From Sediminibacterium sp. (GTDB lineage Bacteria > Bacteroidota > Bacteroidia > Chitinophagales > Chitinophagaceae), in the NCBI GenBank assembly GCA_017537025.1, contig JAFWCB010000005.1, positions 124,001-188,000 on the forward strand: a DNA stretch of 64,000 bases, read 5' to 3'. Below are positions 17,981 through 27,063 of the stretch, piece after piece (positions within the stretch are counted from its first letter, which is position 1; the number at the start of each line of letters is the position of its first letter). The notes under the pieces are model-generated. The model saw nothing but the letters and a program-made list of their open reading frames with translations, did not search any database and was not told where the DNA came from. The position numbers and the translations under genes are program-made.

Positions 17981-19027
17981 CTAAGCGGGCGATTTATAGG
18001 TAAAGAATGCCTGTAAAAGCGTAAGCAATATCACCACTGCCCATACACCTACCAACAAAATGAACCAGGAGGTTCGATTGTCTTCAAGTGGATATTTAGG
18101 CATGTCTAATAAGTTGATGATAGGCGTTTGTGAAGCCAGCGACATTCTACTGGCTTCGAGGTTTTTAGTTACCTCTGTATACAATGCATAGGTTAATGTT
18201 TTTTCTCTTTGCGTAAGTTCGCTTGGCACTGATGCAGACTTAAAAGCCACATTCGCATCCAATATTTGCTGGGTAGCCGTTTGGTAACTTTTAGCATTGA
18301 GAATAGCCAATAAAGAATCGGCTCTTTTCTCTAAGCGTTGCAAATTTTGACTGGCTACCGATGTTTTAATAGCTACATAATAAGAAATAGTGGCATGTAC
18401 TACGCGCTCCGAAAAAAGTTTTGAAAATATTTCATTTCGCGCGGTAGTACTTACTTTAATGATGGTTCCTTTTTTATTGAGCCGGTCGACCAACAAATTT
18501 TTCTTGGTCACCAGTTTATATACCTGAAACAACAAACTATCTTTTAAGCGCTCACCGGGTTGATAAAGGCTGAAATTAACGGTATCTATACCTGCCACCC
18601 TACTCCATTTTTTTTCTTTGAGTTTTTCCGATTCAATATAAAGATCTACCAGTCGTTTGCCTTGTTGTACATTAGGTTCGAGGGTGCCGAGTAATACTTT
18701 TTCTACAATATTTCTCGAGCCAATAATATCCAAAATATTATCTCCCGCAAAAATGCCATTGTTACCCGAAAGGCTGCTGATATCAAAACCAAATTGCGAA
18801 GCTAGTCCTGCTAATCCGCTACCACCCGTTTTCTCTTCCAAAATAAAACTTGCCTCAGCAGTATAGGCAGGTTTCTGCCAAAAATAATAACCAATAGCAA
18901 GGGCAGATAGTAAGAGCCCCAGCACAAGGGCTCTGGGAATATTTTTTTTCACTGCTCGTAGGAAAGCAGCAACTTCCCCAAGTATGTCTTTCATTTGTAC
19001 AGTATCTATAGAAGGGTCAGTAGTCAT
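17981..19027 (-). CDS. Wzz-type chain-length / co-polymerase protein (locus A)
   Basis: A 348-residue polysaccharide co-polymerase with two membrane helices (about 33-50 and 321-341) bracketing a periplasmic coiled-coil domain, and YTAEASFILEEK just after the first helix. A G/S/N-rich segment (67-90) matches the one in the locus B paralogue at 47260. It has no C-terminal tyrosine kinase, and no kinase or phosphatase gene is nearby. Upstream of the ATG lie ATGGTCA word repeats, then the Wza-type exporter gene. Confidence 0.88.
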   Translation of the reverse strand: MTTDPSIDTVQMKDILGEVAAFLRAVKKNIPRALVLGLLLSALAIGYYFWQKPAYTAEASFILEEKTGGSGLAGLASQFGFDISSLSGNNGIFAGDNILDIIGSRNIVEKVLLGTLEPNVQQGKRLVDLYIESEKLKEKKWSRVAGIDTVNFSLYQPGERLKDSLLFQVYKLVTKKNLLVDRLNKKGTIIKVSTTARNEIFSKLFSERVVHATISYYVAIKTSVASQNLQRLEKRADSLLAILNAKSYQTATQQILDANVAFKSASVPSELTQREKTLTYALYTEVTKNLEASRMSLASQTPIINLLDMPKYPLEDNRTSWFILLVGVWAVVILLTLLQAFFTYKSPA

Positions 19028-19080
19028 GAGTCAATGGTCAATGGTCAGCCTGCCCGACTTGAAGAGGCGGGTGGTCAATA
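19026..19080. repeat. 7-mer word array (ATGGTCA type)
   Basis: The gap between wzz and the SLBB exporter gene holds repeated ATGGTCA-like words flanking a GCCTGCCCG / GAGGCGGGT inverted core. It begins at the wzz start codon, so it occupies the whole upstream region of that gene. Confidence 0.65.
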
Positions 19081-19084
19081 GTTA

Positions 19085-21526
19085 TTATTTATTTGAATTT
19101 GCCAATACAATAAGTACACTTACTAATGAAGTTAATCCACTGAAGATACCGATTACTTCTCCGGTAGATAACTTCACTTTGGTTCTTTTTTCAGGCACAT
19201 AAATTTCTGTACCCGGACGAATGGCCGGATGAAAACGGAGGAACAAAAAGTTTCTTGTTTTGCGTACTTGTCCGTTCGGATAAATCACATAAGAATTTTT
19301 CCGCGATGCGTTTACACTATATCTACCCGATTCGCGGAGAGCGTCTCTAAAACTAATACCCTCTTCATACACAATTTGCTTGGGCACATTTACTGCCCCA
19401 AAGGTTTGAATGGTTTGCAATTGTTTTGGCACTTTTAGTATATCCCCTTCCACTAAAAATAAATCTTCGGGGGCGCCGGGGTTCTCTAAAATTTTATCGA
19501 GCCGAATGCCTACCGGTTTTTGTTGTTTGTTCAACGTATTGAGTAGTGTAGTATCGTTGGTGTTTACCGGCCCTTTCCCACTTTGGGTATTGATCAAATT
19601 ATTTTTAGAGTTTACCAAAGTGGCATCTGTCTGTGAAATATCTCTATACGTATTCCTTAATAATACTGCACCACCCGCAAACCCTTTTTGTTTTAATCCT
19701 CCGGCTCTTTTTATCAGATCTGAAATTTTTTCTGCATTACCACTCAGTGTGTATTTCCCCGGGAATACAACTTCGCCTTCTATCGCTACATTAATTTGTT
19801 CTTTGTAAATAGGCGATTTACGAACCGATACGATATCGAAGGGCAATAGCGTAAAAGAAAGGTCTTCCGCACGCGGGTTGGCCAAATTAATTTCTTTGAT
19901 AATGGAATAGGTAGCACTGTCTTTCTGATATACACCCGGTGTTCGCAACCTGCGAGATACTTCAATATTTTGTAGGGCGGCACCATCTTTATACCCTTCG
20001 GCCAGCAATACCAAATCTTGCACCCGCATATTTTCAGCGTAGGTAAAAGTAGCCGGTTTATTTACTTCCCCATTGATAGTAATCGTATAGCGTTCCCGCA
20101 GATCGTTGATGCGAAATAATTGCACCGAATCTTCTCTTTGCAAGGCTATGTTTTCTTTACCATGTAGAATATCATTGATATTGAAGGCAATGATTTGTGG
20201 GGTGAAGTCGTCTTTAAGTCTCTTGATCACCCCTCTTTGTACGTACACATCTTCCCGTGGTTTGGCGGCAATCAGTAATTCTTTTAAAGTAGGTAATTGC
20301 TGTATACTATAAGCTCCTCCATAATAAATAGCTCCACTGATCACTACCCGGTTCGCAAACTGATTGGCCAGTGTATCTATCACCAAAGTATCGCCGGTAT
20401 TGAGTTTGAAAATATTGAGTTGTTGCTGCGGAACACTAATGATTTCTTTGTTGCGGGTACTCATTCTATATACCCGAATCCATTCTTTGTAAGCGATGTC
20501 GGCAAAGCCACCTGCGTAGCGGATAATATCCGCTGCGGTTTCATTATCCCGCACATCGAATAGGGCTTGCTTTTTAACAGCTCCTCGCAATGTAATACGA
20601 TTGGTATAGGGATTAATGCGAATTACATCCCCTTCTGCTAAAAGCAGATTTTTGGTTAGGTCTGATTTTAATAAAAAATTATAGAGGTCGAAATGAACGA
20701 GTGTTTTACCATTTCGTACCAATTCAATATCTCTGAAGGAGCCAATTTTATTGGGCCCTCCTGAGGCATAGAGCGCGTTCATTAAAGTAGAGAGGGAAGA
20801 GAGTTCATAGTTACCCGGACGAACAACTTCTCCAATAAGGGTTACCCGAATACTGCGCAGTTGTGCCAAAGAAACCTGAACACTTACTGAGCCATTGTTG
20901 ATACCGGGATAAATTTTGGCCAATGCTTTCTTCAACTGTATGCGTGCTTCTTCTATGGTTAGTCCGGCTACTTTCACCGGACCAAGATTGGGAAAGCGAA
21001 TAAAGCCATCAGCACTTACTTTTAATTTACGTGTTAAATCAGACACGCCAAATACATCAATATTCAATTGATCGTTTACCCCTATTACATAATTCTGTGG
21101 TGTGGCAATATTGATATCGGGCTCGAAGCTAAGGTTGGCTGTTTCAAAAATATCGGCTCCAAATGGTTTCAAAGTAGCAGAATCTATCACCCTTGTTCGT
21201 ACTTGTTTAATATTGGGTGGTGTGCGCGATTCATAAGGATCGTAATTGGCTTTATTGCCTTTGTTAAGTTCGGCAACAGTAGTAGGATCGATGAGTGCAA
21301 TTCGCTTTTTTAATTGATTAATTTGATCGGTATTCAATCCTTTCTCCCTGGCTTTCATTTCCATCTCCAGTTCAGATAAACCATAGAGCTGGTACTGGGT
21401 CATAAGGGCAATGATCTGCTGGTCGGAAAGGCTTTCGATAGAAATATTGGGTATTTGGGCCACCATGTTAAGGGGTATATAACTACTCACTAAGGCCAAT
21501 AAAAATATAATACAAATCTTTTTCAT
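19085..21526 (-). CDS. Wza-type SLBB polysaccharide export protein (locus A)
   Basis: An 813-residue secreted outer-membrane exporter. It has a signal peptide (1-23), a Q-rich N-terminal region with a DQQIIALMTQYQLYGLSELE motif, a Poly_export domain (from about 148, YVIGVNDQLNIDVFG), then several SLBB beta-grasp repeats (for example VTLIGEVVRPGNYELSS, ITLRGAVKKQALFDV and VAIEGEVVFPGKYTLSG). A C-terminal hydrophobic segment follows YVPEKRTKVKLSTGEV. Proteins of this type form the periplasm-to-surface channel. It is about twice the length of E. coli Wza, as is usual in Bacteroidota. A close paralogue lies at 48421. Confidence 0.92.
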   Translation of the reverse strand: MKKICIIFLLALVSSYIPLNMVAQIPNISIESLSDQQIIALMTQYQLYGLSELEMEMKAREKGLNTDQINQLKKRIALIDPTTVAELNKGNKANYDPYESRTPPNIKQVRTRVIDSATLKPFGADIFETANLSFEPDINIATPQNYVIGVNDQLNIDVFGVSDLTRKLKVSADGFIRFPNLGPVKVAGLTIEEARIQLKKALAKIYPGINNGSVSVQVSLAQLRSIRVTLIGEVVRPGNYELSSLSTLMNALYASGGPNKIGSFRDIELVRNGKTLVHFDLYNFLLKSDLTKNLLLAEGDVIRINPYTNRITLRGAVKKQALFDVRDNETAADIIRYAGGFADIAYKEWIRVYRMSTRNKEIISVPQQQLNIFKLNTGDTLVIDTLANQFANRVVISGAIYYGGAYSIQQLPTLKELLIAAKPREDVYVQRGVIKRLKDDFTPQIIAFNINDILHGKENIALQREDSVQLFRINDLRERYTITINGEVNKPATFTYAENMRVQDLVLLAEGYKDGAALQNIEVSRRLRTPGVYQKDSATYSIIKEINLANPRAEDLSFTLLPFDIVSVRKSPIYKEQINVAIEGEVVFPGKYTLSGNAEKISDLIKRAGGLKQKGFAGGAVLLRNTYRDISQTDATLVNSKNNLINTQSGKGPVNTNDTTLLNTLNKQQKPVGIRLDKILENPGAPEDLFLVEGDILKVPKQLQTIQTFGAVNVPKQIVYEEGISFRDALRESGRYSVNASRKNSYVIYPNGQVRKTRNFLFLRFHPAIRPGTEIYVPEKRTKVKLSTGEVIGIFSGLTSLVSVLIVLANSNK

Positions 21527-21539
21527 TCCTGTAAAAGTA

Positions 21540-22346
21540 CTAATTAATCAAATTAAGCTGTTTGGCACGTTCCAATAGCTTACTATAACCTGTAAAACAC
21601 GCAGCAGTAGCATTTTTTTTTGCGTATGGCGTAATCCATTCTTCATTGATACTATTGGCATATAGTATCCCATGTGGTGTACCCATATACTGCGCTACAT
21701 GGGCCGGCAAACTATCCGCACTAATCACAAAAGCTGCTTCTTGTATAGCTTTACAGAGGTCTTTAAAATTATGGTACTGTTGTTGAAAGCGCCATACTAT
21801 TATATGTATCCCTTCAGTTTTTGCCCAGGCTTGTAAGGCTTCGATGATATGCTCGGGAATTTGTTTTTTGCGTAAGCGCGAATCGGGAAAAAGAAAATAG
21901 TTGTTATTATTTACCCGCTTTTCGATGGAAGGATATACAGCCGAAAAAAAATGCGCATAGCTTTGGTATATATTTCCACTTGTATGAATGGGGCTTACTG
22001 CTTTCCCTACAAAAAATGATAGTATATTTTTTCTTCTATATTGTTCTACCCAAAATTGAACCGGTTGTTTACTTATATACGCTTGTAATGCGCGTATTTC
22101 TTGGAACGTTCTGTAACTGAATACATGTTTATTGGTGAATACACGCAAGAGCCCTTTATCAATTCCCCAATCTTTAAAATTGATAGCAGGTACGGAGTTA
22201 TGCGGGAGGGTTTCTGCCAGGGCTTCATAAAGGGGCGCTAAGTGTGCAGAAGCGGTGATCGCGAAGGAAGGATGATGGCTCTGTTGGAGCGCGTTGAGAG
22301 CCACCACAAAATCTCCATAGGAGCGAAGTAGTAGCAATTCATTCAT
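21540..22346 (-). CDS. GT9-like (heptosyltransferase-fold) protein
   Basis: A 268-residue protein with a weak GT-B fold signature of the ADP-heptose:LPS heptosyltransferase group. It starts with LLLLRSYGDFVVALNALQ and has a C-terminal SADSLPAHVAQYMGTPHGILY segment, the usual acceptor/nucleotide region of GT9. It is shorter than typical GT9 enzymes (about 330-350) and the middle is divergent, so catalytic activity is uncertain. It lies between the SLBB exporter and a Wzi-like gene (1-nt overlap with the latter), so a role in locus A polysaccharide is likely. Confidence 0.65.
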   Translation of the reverse strand: MNELLLLRSYGDFVVALNALQQSHHPSFAITASAHLAPLYEALAETLPHNSVPAINFKDWGIDKGLLRVFTNKHVFSYRTFQEIRALQAYISKQPVQFWVEQYRRKNILSFFVGKAVSPIHTSGNIYQSYAHFFSAVYPSIEKRVNNNNYFLFPDSRLRKKQIPEHIIEALQAWAKTEGIHIIVWRFQQQYHNFKDLCKAIQEAAFVISADSLPAHVAQYMGTPHGILYANSINEEWITPYAKKNATAACFTGYSKLLERAKQLNLIN

Positions 22347-24001
22347 TACCGATGGGTGGTAAGAAAACGGGTGATAGAAAAAGAAAAGCGGGTATTGTTT
22401 CTATCTCCGTCGGAAGGTTGTGAGAATATATTATGGAGTTTTACCCAGCGATAATTGATGGCATTAGTGTATTGATAAAAGCCTGAAATAAGCCAGGGGC
22501 CTATATCCCACTGCAAATTCAATCCATAACTCATATTTACCCAATACCTATCGGCACCCCCCGTTCCAACAATTCCTGAAAAATTACTGTACACTGCAAA
22601 ATCATTGTTATTGGCTACCCTCTCCAATTGCAATCCTATTCTTTTGGCTCCTTTTATCCAACTGAGATTAATTGTTTGGCTATTACTACCAGGGCCAATA
22701 GAGGCGCCCATTACCTGGCCCTCGTTGGTATAACCCTGCATTACATAAGGATGGGTGTACCAACTATTGGTTTTAGGAATACTTAGGGGACTTGCCGGAT
22801 TAAATACTATACGTGCATCGGGTAATTGAAGTTGTGTGAGTTCAATACCCAGGGCAATATGGGCTTTATTCAAGCTGCCAACTGGAAATAGTTTTCTAAA
22901 GCCTGCGGTATATCCCGTAGGAATGGTATCGCCAAATATATTCCAAGGAGCAGCCCATCTGTTTGCACGGCCATATTCCAAATAGAGTTCTGTATTTTCT
23001 TTAGGCATTTTATATCGCAAGTAAATAGCCCCCATACGAGCAGGACTTACTTTGTTTTCAAAAGGAAGTACTAAATCGGGCGAGGCATTGGCATCAACCC
23101 CTTGCGAATAGAAATAACTGGTTCCGGCAAAACCAATAAAGAGATTTTGTGTCCATCTAGGATGGTAGCTAATGTTATATCCTATTATAGTTCTACTTGC
23201 ATTTTCGGGTTTACGTGCAATACCATCATTCCAGATTGTACGCATGATAGGGTTGTCTTCTGCTTCAAAAGGCGTTTTATTTAGCTTTCCAACAATAGCT
23301 TGAAACTCAATATTACCTATGTTAGTAGGAATGGGTTTATAACTATTAATAGTAAAGTGAACAAAGCCGGGTGCATTGTTGGTTAACACCAGGCTATTAC
23401 GTATACCCGGCCCCCACCAAAGATTTTCTGTAGATAGTCCGATGCTTATATGCTTAAACTGATAACTCAATCGCGATTGTCCGGGAAAAAATTTTTGATA
23501 GGTATCGGTACCAAAACGCGTAAGATTGTCGATCTTATTGATCGTATATAAATAGTACCGCGACCAATAATTTCCATTATTAGGATCACCCGTAAAATTA
23601 GTAGGGGTTGTATTCGCTGCCGATACAAATTCAGGTTGTAGTTGTAGTAACCAATGCTCCCATTGTATACGAGCACCGATGGTAATTCTTTGTTGAGTAC
23701 CTGTGGCCGGAATCATAGAGCCATCATTCTCACTGAGGGTAAGATTATTATTGGTATGAAAAGTATAGCCCGCCTGGAGCCATTGAAAAACAGGTTTCGA
23801 CTTTTTTGTTTTGCTTGTTATTGGATCCATACCCCAGTTCAGGGAACTACTTCTCATCAGGAAGCTGCGTTCGTCTTTTCCTGTTGAGTCTTTCAGCTGT
23901 TCCAGGCGCTGCAGGTCCATGAGTGTGATATCGCTATGCACCGTTTGAGCGTGTGCGGTGGTAGTAGCGAGAAGGGCTAGTATAAGTGTGAAAATTTTCA
24001 T
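22346..24001 (-). CDS. Wzi-family outer-membrane capsule assembly protein (copy 1)
   Basis: A 551-residue beta-barrel protein with a signal peptide (1-18, AHA|Q). The motif LSTENLWWGPGIRNSLVLTN and the following PGFVHFTINSYKP are shared almost position for position with the next gene, as are GYTNEGQVMGASIGPGSNSQ and SWIKGAKRIGLQLER. Wzi proteins anchor or assemble surface polysaccharide. The pair is tandem paralogous with only moderate identity, so the duplication looks old or the genes have been selected to differ. Confidence 0.82.
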   Translation of the reverse strand: MKIFTLILALLATTTAHAQTVHSDITLMDLQRLEQLKDSTGKDERSFLMRSSSLNWGMDPITSKTKKSKPVFQWLQAGYTFHTNNNLTLSENDGSMIPATGTQQRITIGARIQWEHWLLQLQPEFVSAANTTPTNFTGDPNNGNYWSRYYLYTINKIDNLTRFGTDTYQKFFPGQSRLSYQFKHISIGLSTENLWWGPGIRNSLVLTNNAPGFVHFTINSYKPIPTNIGNIEFQAIVGKLNKTPFEAEDNPIMRTIWNDGIARKPENASRTIIGYNISYHPRWTQNLFIGFAGTSYFYSQGVDANASPDLVLPFENKVSPARMGAIYLRYKMPKENTELYLEYGRANRWAAPWNIFGDTIPTGYTAGFRKLFPVGSLNKAHIALGIELTQLQLPDARIVFNPASPLSIPKTNSWYTHPYVMQGYTNEGQVMGASIGPGSNSQTINLSWIKGAKRIGLQLERVANNNDFAVYSNFSGIVGTGGADRYWVNMSYGLNLQWDIGPWLISGFYQYTNAINYRWVKLHNIFSQPSDGDRNNTRFSFSITRFLTTHR

Positions 24002-24006
24002 TTTAA

Positions 24007-24073
24007 TCGTCGGGTCGTCAGAACGTCAGGGCGTCGGGTCGTCAGAACGGAGGGACGTCATTCGTCGGAGCGT
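24007..24073. repeat. 8-mer word array (CGTCAGAA type)
   Basis: Direct degenerate copies of CGTCNGAA / CGTCGGGT run immediately upstream of the Wzi-family gene that ends at 24001. The same family occurs at 25885-25938, 26931-27060 and 48369-48417. Confidence 0.75.
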
Positions 24074-24077
24074 TGCT

Positions 24078-24318
24078 GTGGCTAGTTAGAATAAAATTTT
24101 TGATCTTCGACCTTTTAAAAATTGCGTTAAGAAATAAGCGACGAGTGTAAAAATTTAAATTTCTAACCAGCCACGGCGGAGAAGCATTTTTAAAAACGGT
24201 GGATGCAAAGCATCCATTGCTACGAAGTAGCAAAGTTTTTAAAGCAGCTACGGAGCTGTGGCGAGGCCCCGCGGCCGGGAGCGGAAAAGCTATTGCAAAA
24301 GCGTAGCCTTTGAAAAAT
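24078..24318. repeat. Palindrome-rich intergenic element E
   Basis: The remainder of the 317-bp gap between the two Wzi genes has no credible gene. It holds a long inverted repeat (arms 24078-24091 and 24161-24174, 13 of 14 paired). A run of small palindromes follows (GGATGCAAAGCATCC, GCTACGAAGTAGC, AGCTACGGAGCT). It ends GCGTAGCCTTTGAAAAA, matching the right ends of elements C and D. A 63-codon minus-strand frame here is judged chance. Confidence 0.65.
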
Positions 24319-25878
24319 CTATTTAAAAAAATAACTCACATATGCAGTTGCATATAGATTAAACGCATTTGCGTTATTCCAGCCGTAATTTTTAGAAGAC
24401 ACAAACTGAATTTCTCCGCCTGCCATGATGTTGTTCCAACGTTTATTGCCGAGTAAGCCAACAGATATATCGGTCCACTGGTAATCTCGCATACCGAGGG
24501 TTAAACCAGATCCTTGTAAGCCTTTAGGATCTTGTTGAATCCGTTGAAGTTTTAGCCCTATCTGCTGCAGGCCTTCTATTTTTTTTATTTGTAAGGTTTG
24601 TACATTATTTCCCAGCCCACTTCCTGCCCCCATAATTTGTCCTTCGTTGGTTAAGCCTTGCGTAATGGCTCCATGGGTATACCAGTTTCCTGCGTTGCGT
24701 AAAATATAGCTGGTAGTTTGAGCCAGTTGGGTGGCTTCGAAGGAGAGGTCGAGATATGGTCTCTCACTGCCTTTGGCAGTTCGAGATGACGGTTTTAGGG
24801 CTACAATCTTTTTCATACCGATGATCCAGGCGGCGGCGTGGCTGGGGTTGACCCAAAGATCACGGAGGTTTTGCTTGTAATCGTTATAGCCATATTCTAC
24901 ATAAAACTCAAATTTGTGTTTGGGTAATATTTGCCGAACAAAAAAGCTGAATTGTCCATCCGCAGGAATATCATCGGCCTGTGCATTTTGTGTAGGTGAA
25001 GCCGGTGCAAATATGGGCAGGTATTTTTTTACAAAGCCTGTGTTCTTTAACCTATCGTTGTTGTACATCTGTACCGAGCCGATAATGCCAAGATAGGTAT
25101 GGGGAAGAAAGGCCGGTTGGTAATTCAGTACCATAGCACTGAGGTAGCGCCAATCATTTTTTGGGCGGGTAGGTTTCAGGTACCCGCTTTCTGTAGCAAG
25201 CGTAGTATCTTCTGATAGTTTTGCAGCAATCAATTGCCATTCAAAAGCACCGATGGGTGTTTTAATGGGCCTGCGGGTATTAAAGGTAACATGTAAAAAG
25301 CCCGGGATATTATTGCTCATGAGTAAGCTGCTGAATTGCCCAGGCCCCCACCAGAGATTTTCTGTGGAAATGCCTATGGAAAGCGGACCTGCATTGAGGC
25401 GAATAGATGATTGCCCCAAAAATCGTCGATTATAATTTTTTTGTGTAACAGATCCATAGCCCGGCGTTGTATCGAAGGAAGGATTTGCTGCCCATACATA
25501 TTCCGGGCGTAATTGAATCGTAAGTGGCCCGGCTTTGGCGTATATACCCCCGCTGATTTGGGTTTGTAGCCCTTTGGCCATGATCATGCCTGCATCATTC
25601 CAACCATAAGGATGATGCGAGTTGAATTTGGTTTGAAGGGTAACAGGGAGAATTTTAAATTGGAATGCGGAGGGAGAGCCCACCAAATTATCAACCTCTC
25701 TCATATCCGGCAGGCTCGCGCTATTATTTATCGTAAACGAAGTCTTGCTTTGCAGCTTCCCGGCTACTTGAAGGGTTCGCGCTAATTCATAATAAATAGG
25801 CTGACCAACATAGATGGGTTGAGCGAGGGCTTCGGTGCTAATGAAGATCAGTAATATAAATGATACAATATTTTTCAT
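24319..25878 (-). CDS. Wzi-family outer-membrane capsule assembly protein (copy 2)
   Basis: About 519 residues with a signal peptide MKNIVSFILLIFISTEALAQ from the ATG at 25878; the ATG at 25893 would add five polar residues and is less likely. The barrel carries ISTENLWWGPGQFSSLLMSN, PGFLHVTFNTRRP, GLTNEGQIMGAGSGLGNNVQ and a terminal aromatic strand AYVSYFFK. It is a tandem paralogue of the gene at 22346. As the first gene of the locus A run it probably shares a promoter with it, although an unusual repeat-filled gap separates the two. Confidence 0.82.
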   Translation of the reverse strand: MKNIVSFILLIFISTEALAQPIYVGQPIYYELARTLQVAGKLQSKTSFTINNSASLPDMREVDNLVGSPSAFQFKILPVTLQTKFNSHHPYGWNDAGMIMAKGLQTQISGGIYAKAGPLTIQLRPEYVWAANPSFDTTPGYGSVTQKNYNRRFLGQSSIRLNAGPLSIGISTENLWWGPGQFSSLLMSNNIPGFLHVTFNTRRPIKTPIGAFEWQLIAAKLSEDTTLATESGYLKPTRPKNDWRYLSAMVLNYQPAFLPHTYLGIIGSVQMYNNDRLKNTGFVKKYLPIFAPASPTQNAQADDIPADGQFSFFVRQILPKHKFEFYVEYGYNDYKQNLRDLWVNPSHAAAWIIGMKKIVALKPSSRTAKGSERPYLDLSFEATQLAQTTSYILRNAGNWYTHGAITQGLTNEGQIMGAGSGLGNNVQTLQIKKIEGLQQIGLKLQRIQQDPKGLQGSGLTLGMRDYQWTDISVGLLGNKRWNNIMAGGEIQFVSSKNYGWNNANAFNLYATAYVSYFFK

Positions 25879-25884
25879 TGGTGG

Positions 25885-25938
25885 ATTCGTCATTCGTCAG
25901 AACGTCAGATCGGAAAACATTCTCCGACGATTGACGAT
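25885..25938. repeat. 8-mer word array (CGTCAGAA type), inverted
   Basis: CGTCAGAACGTCAGATCGGAA on one side faces TCTCCGACGATTGACGAT on the other, forming imperfect inverted arms between the HEPN pair and the Wzi gene. Confidence 0.65.
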
Positions 25939-25961
25939 AGTATTAGGCGCAAAGATTACGA

Positions 25962-26372
25962 CTAGGAAATGCAGGTCTTTTTAACTTTTTTTACGAGACT
26001 CAAAGATTTAAGCGCAACCTCTCTATCATGTGAATAGTTGATATATCGAGCATTCATCGACATATTTAATAACCATTCATAGTCTTCACCAATCGTTTTG
26101 CAATATTTATACACTAGATCTAGAAGTAGTTGATGCTTATTAATTTTTCTGCTGGATTGATAACTATAAAATTGGTTAAGACTTTCAATTTTTGTTTTTT
26201 TACCCCCTATAGCTTGTACCTCAAATGGGAAAATCTTATAACTAACAAATTGAAGTGCTGTATAAAAAGCAGTAGTTATTACCCAATCTGAAAACTCAGG
26301 CTTTAATTCTAGGTAATTACATACCTGCTCATTATGAAGAGCATGATTTAATGTTTCATTATTTCTTTTCAT
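25962..26372 (-). CDS. HEPN-domain-like protein, possible toxin of a two-gene pair
   Basis: A 136-residue all-helical protein. It has DWVITTAFYTALQFVSY (29-45) and, near the C-terminus, MNARYINYSHDRE with Arg109 and His115 spaced R-x5-H. That fits the Rx4-6H motif of HEPN ribonucleases, and the preceding ARY is also typical. HEPN proteins commonly act as toxins or defence RNases, paired with a second protein. Its ATG overlaps the upstream gene by 14 bp, so the two are translationally linked. The pair has no evident link to polysaccharide synthesis and is bordered on both sides by CGTCAGAA-type arrays. Family assignment rests on motif and helix pattern only. Confidence 0.55.
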   Translation of the reverse strand: MKRNNETLNHALHNEQVCNYLELKPEFSDWVITTAFYTALQFVSYKIFPFEVQAIGGKKTKIESLNQFYSYQSSRKINKHQLLLDLVYKYCKTIGEDYEWLLNMSMNARYINYSHDREVALKSLSLVKKVKKTCIS

Positions 26373-26829
26373 ACTTCAAAAAATAACCGTCGGCATGAAG
26401 GTTTTTCTCATTTAGGTTATTAGATATTGGGAGAAATGTAAAATTGATATAAAAATTCTCGGTTTCAACTTTAGCTTTGAGCTTACGGGATAGTGTAAAA
26501 ATTTGCCTGAAATTATCTGAAATAAAATCATTTTTATCAACTACAAATAAAGCTGAAAAGTTGGTAATACCATCTGCCTTTAAATGAACTTCTTTCGGTA
26601 GTATTTTTTTCTTTTTTGCTTCCAGAAAAAGCTTTTCTGAAACTGTTGTTGCTATTGACAAATTAGTTTCAAATTGTTTTGATAGAATATGTATCATTTC
26701 ACTTCTACCTGCTTGCTTTCCTTTTAGGTACGCATCAATTAAATCATCGCCTGTAAAGCTATTTTCCTCTTGATGCCAATTAGTTGGCCATGATTGTACC
26801 GTATCTTTTTTCTTGAGCGTACTTTTCAT
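26359..26829 (-). CDS. Unknown protein paired with HEPN-like gene
   Basis: A 156-residue soluble protein that I do not recognise. The first 50 residues are polar (W, Q, E-rich), with GDDLIDAYLKGKQAGRSEM (28-46) leading into a helix. The C-terminal half alternates strands and helices (FSALFVVDKNDF, then ENFYINFTFLPISNN, ending ADGYFLKYEKK). No nucleotidyltransferase GSxxxG...DxD motif is visible, so it is not a classical MNT antitoxin. Its overlap with the HEPN-like gene suggests it is the partner or antitoxin, by position only. Confidence 0.5.
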   Translation of the reverse strand: MKSTLKKKDTVQSWPTNWHQEENSFTGDDLIDAYLKGKQAGRSEMIHILSKQFETNLSIATTVSEKLFLEAKKKKILPKEVHLKADGITNFSALFVVDKNDFISDNFRQIFTLSRKLKAKVETENFYINFTFLPISNNLNEKNLHADGYFLKYEKK

Positions 26830-26930
26830 GTTAAAGATTAAAAAAGTAAAGTGTAAAACTAAATTGAAATAATTTTATAGAGTAGCGTATTAATACCTGA
26901 TTTTAATTAGGCTTTTTTCGCTGATAGTAT

Positions 26931-27060
26931 GAACGTCAATCGTCGGATCGTCAGAACGTCGGGTCGCAAAGTCCCGAGGATTCGGGATCGGAACGGTGGC
27001 GAATGTTTTCCGATCTGACGTTCTGACGATTGACGTTCCGACGCTCTGACGATTGACGAT
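26931..27060. repeat. Large inverted array of CGTCAGAA-type words
   Basis: Forward words (GAACGTCAATCGTCGGATCGT and on) are followed by a short palindromic centre (CCCGAGGATTCGGG), then reverse-complement words (CTGACGTTCTGACGATTGACG and on). This could form a hairpin of about 130 nt between the dehydratase gene of locus B and the HEPN pair, and may act as a terminator or insulator. Confidence 0.75.
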
Positions 27061-27063
27061 ACA

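Noticed and set aside
26359..26829. MNT nucleotidyltransferase antitoxin
   Set aside because: No GSxxxG or DxD motif could be found, so the partner of the HEPN-like protein is left unnamed.
26931..27060. CRISPR array
   Set aside because: Repeats are 7-8 bp, degenerate and inverted with no uniform spacers, and no cas gene is present.
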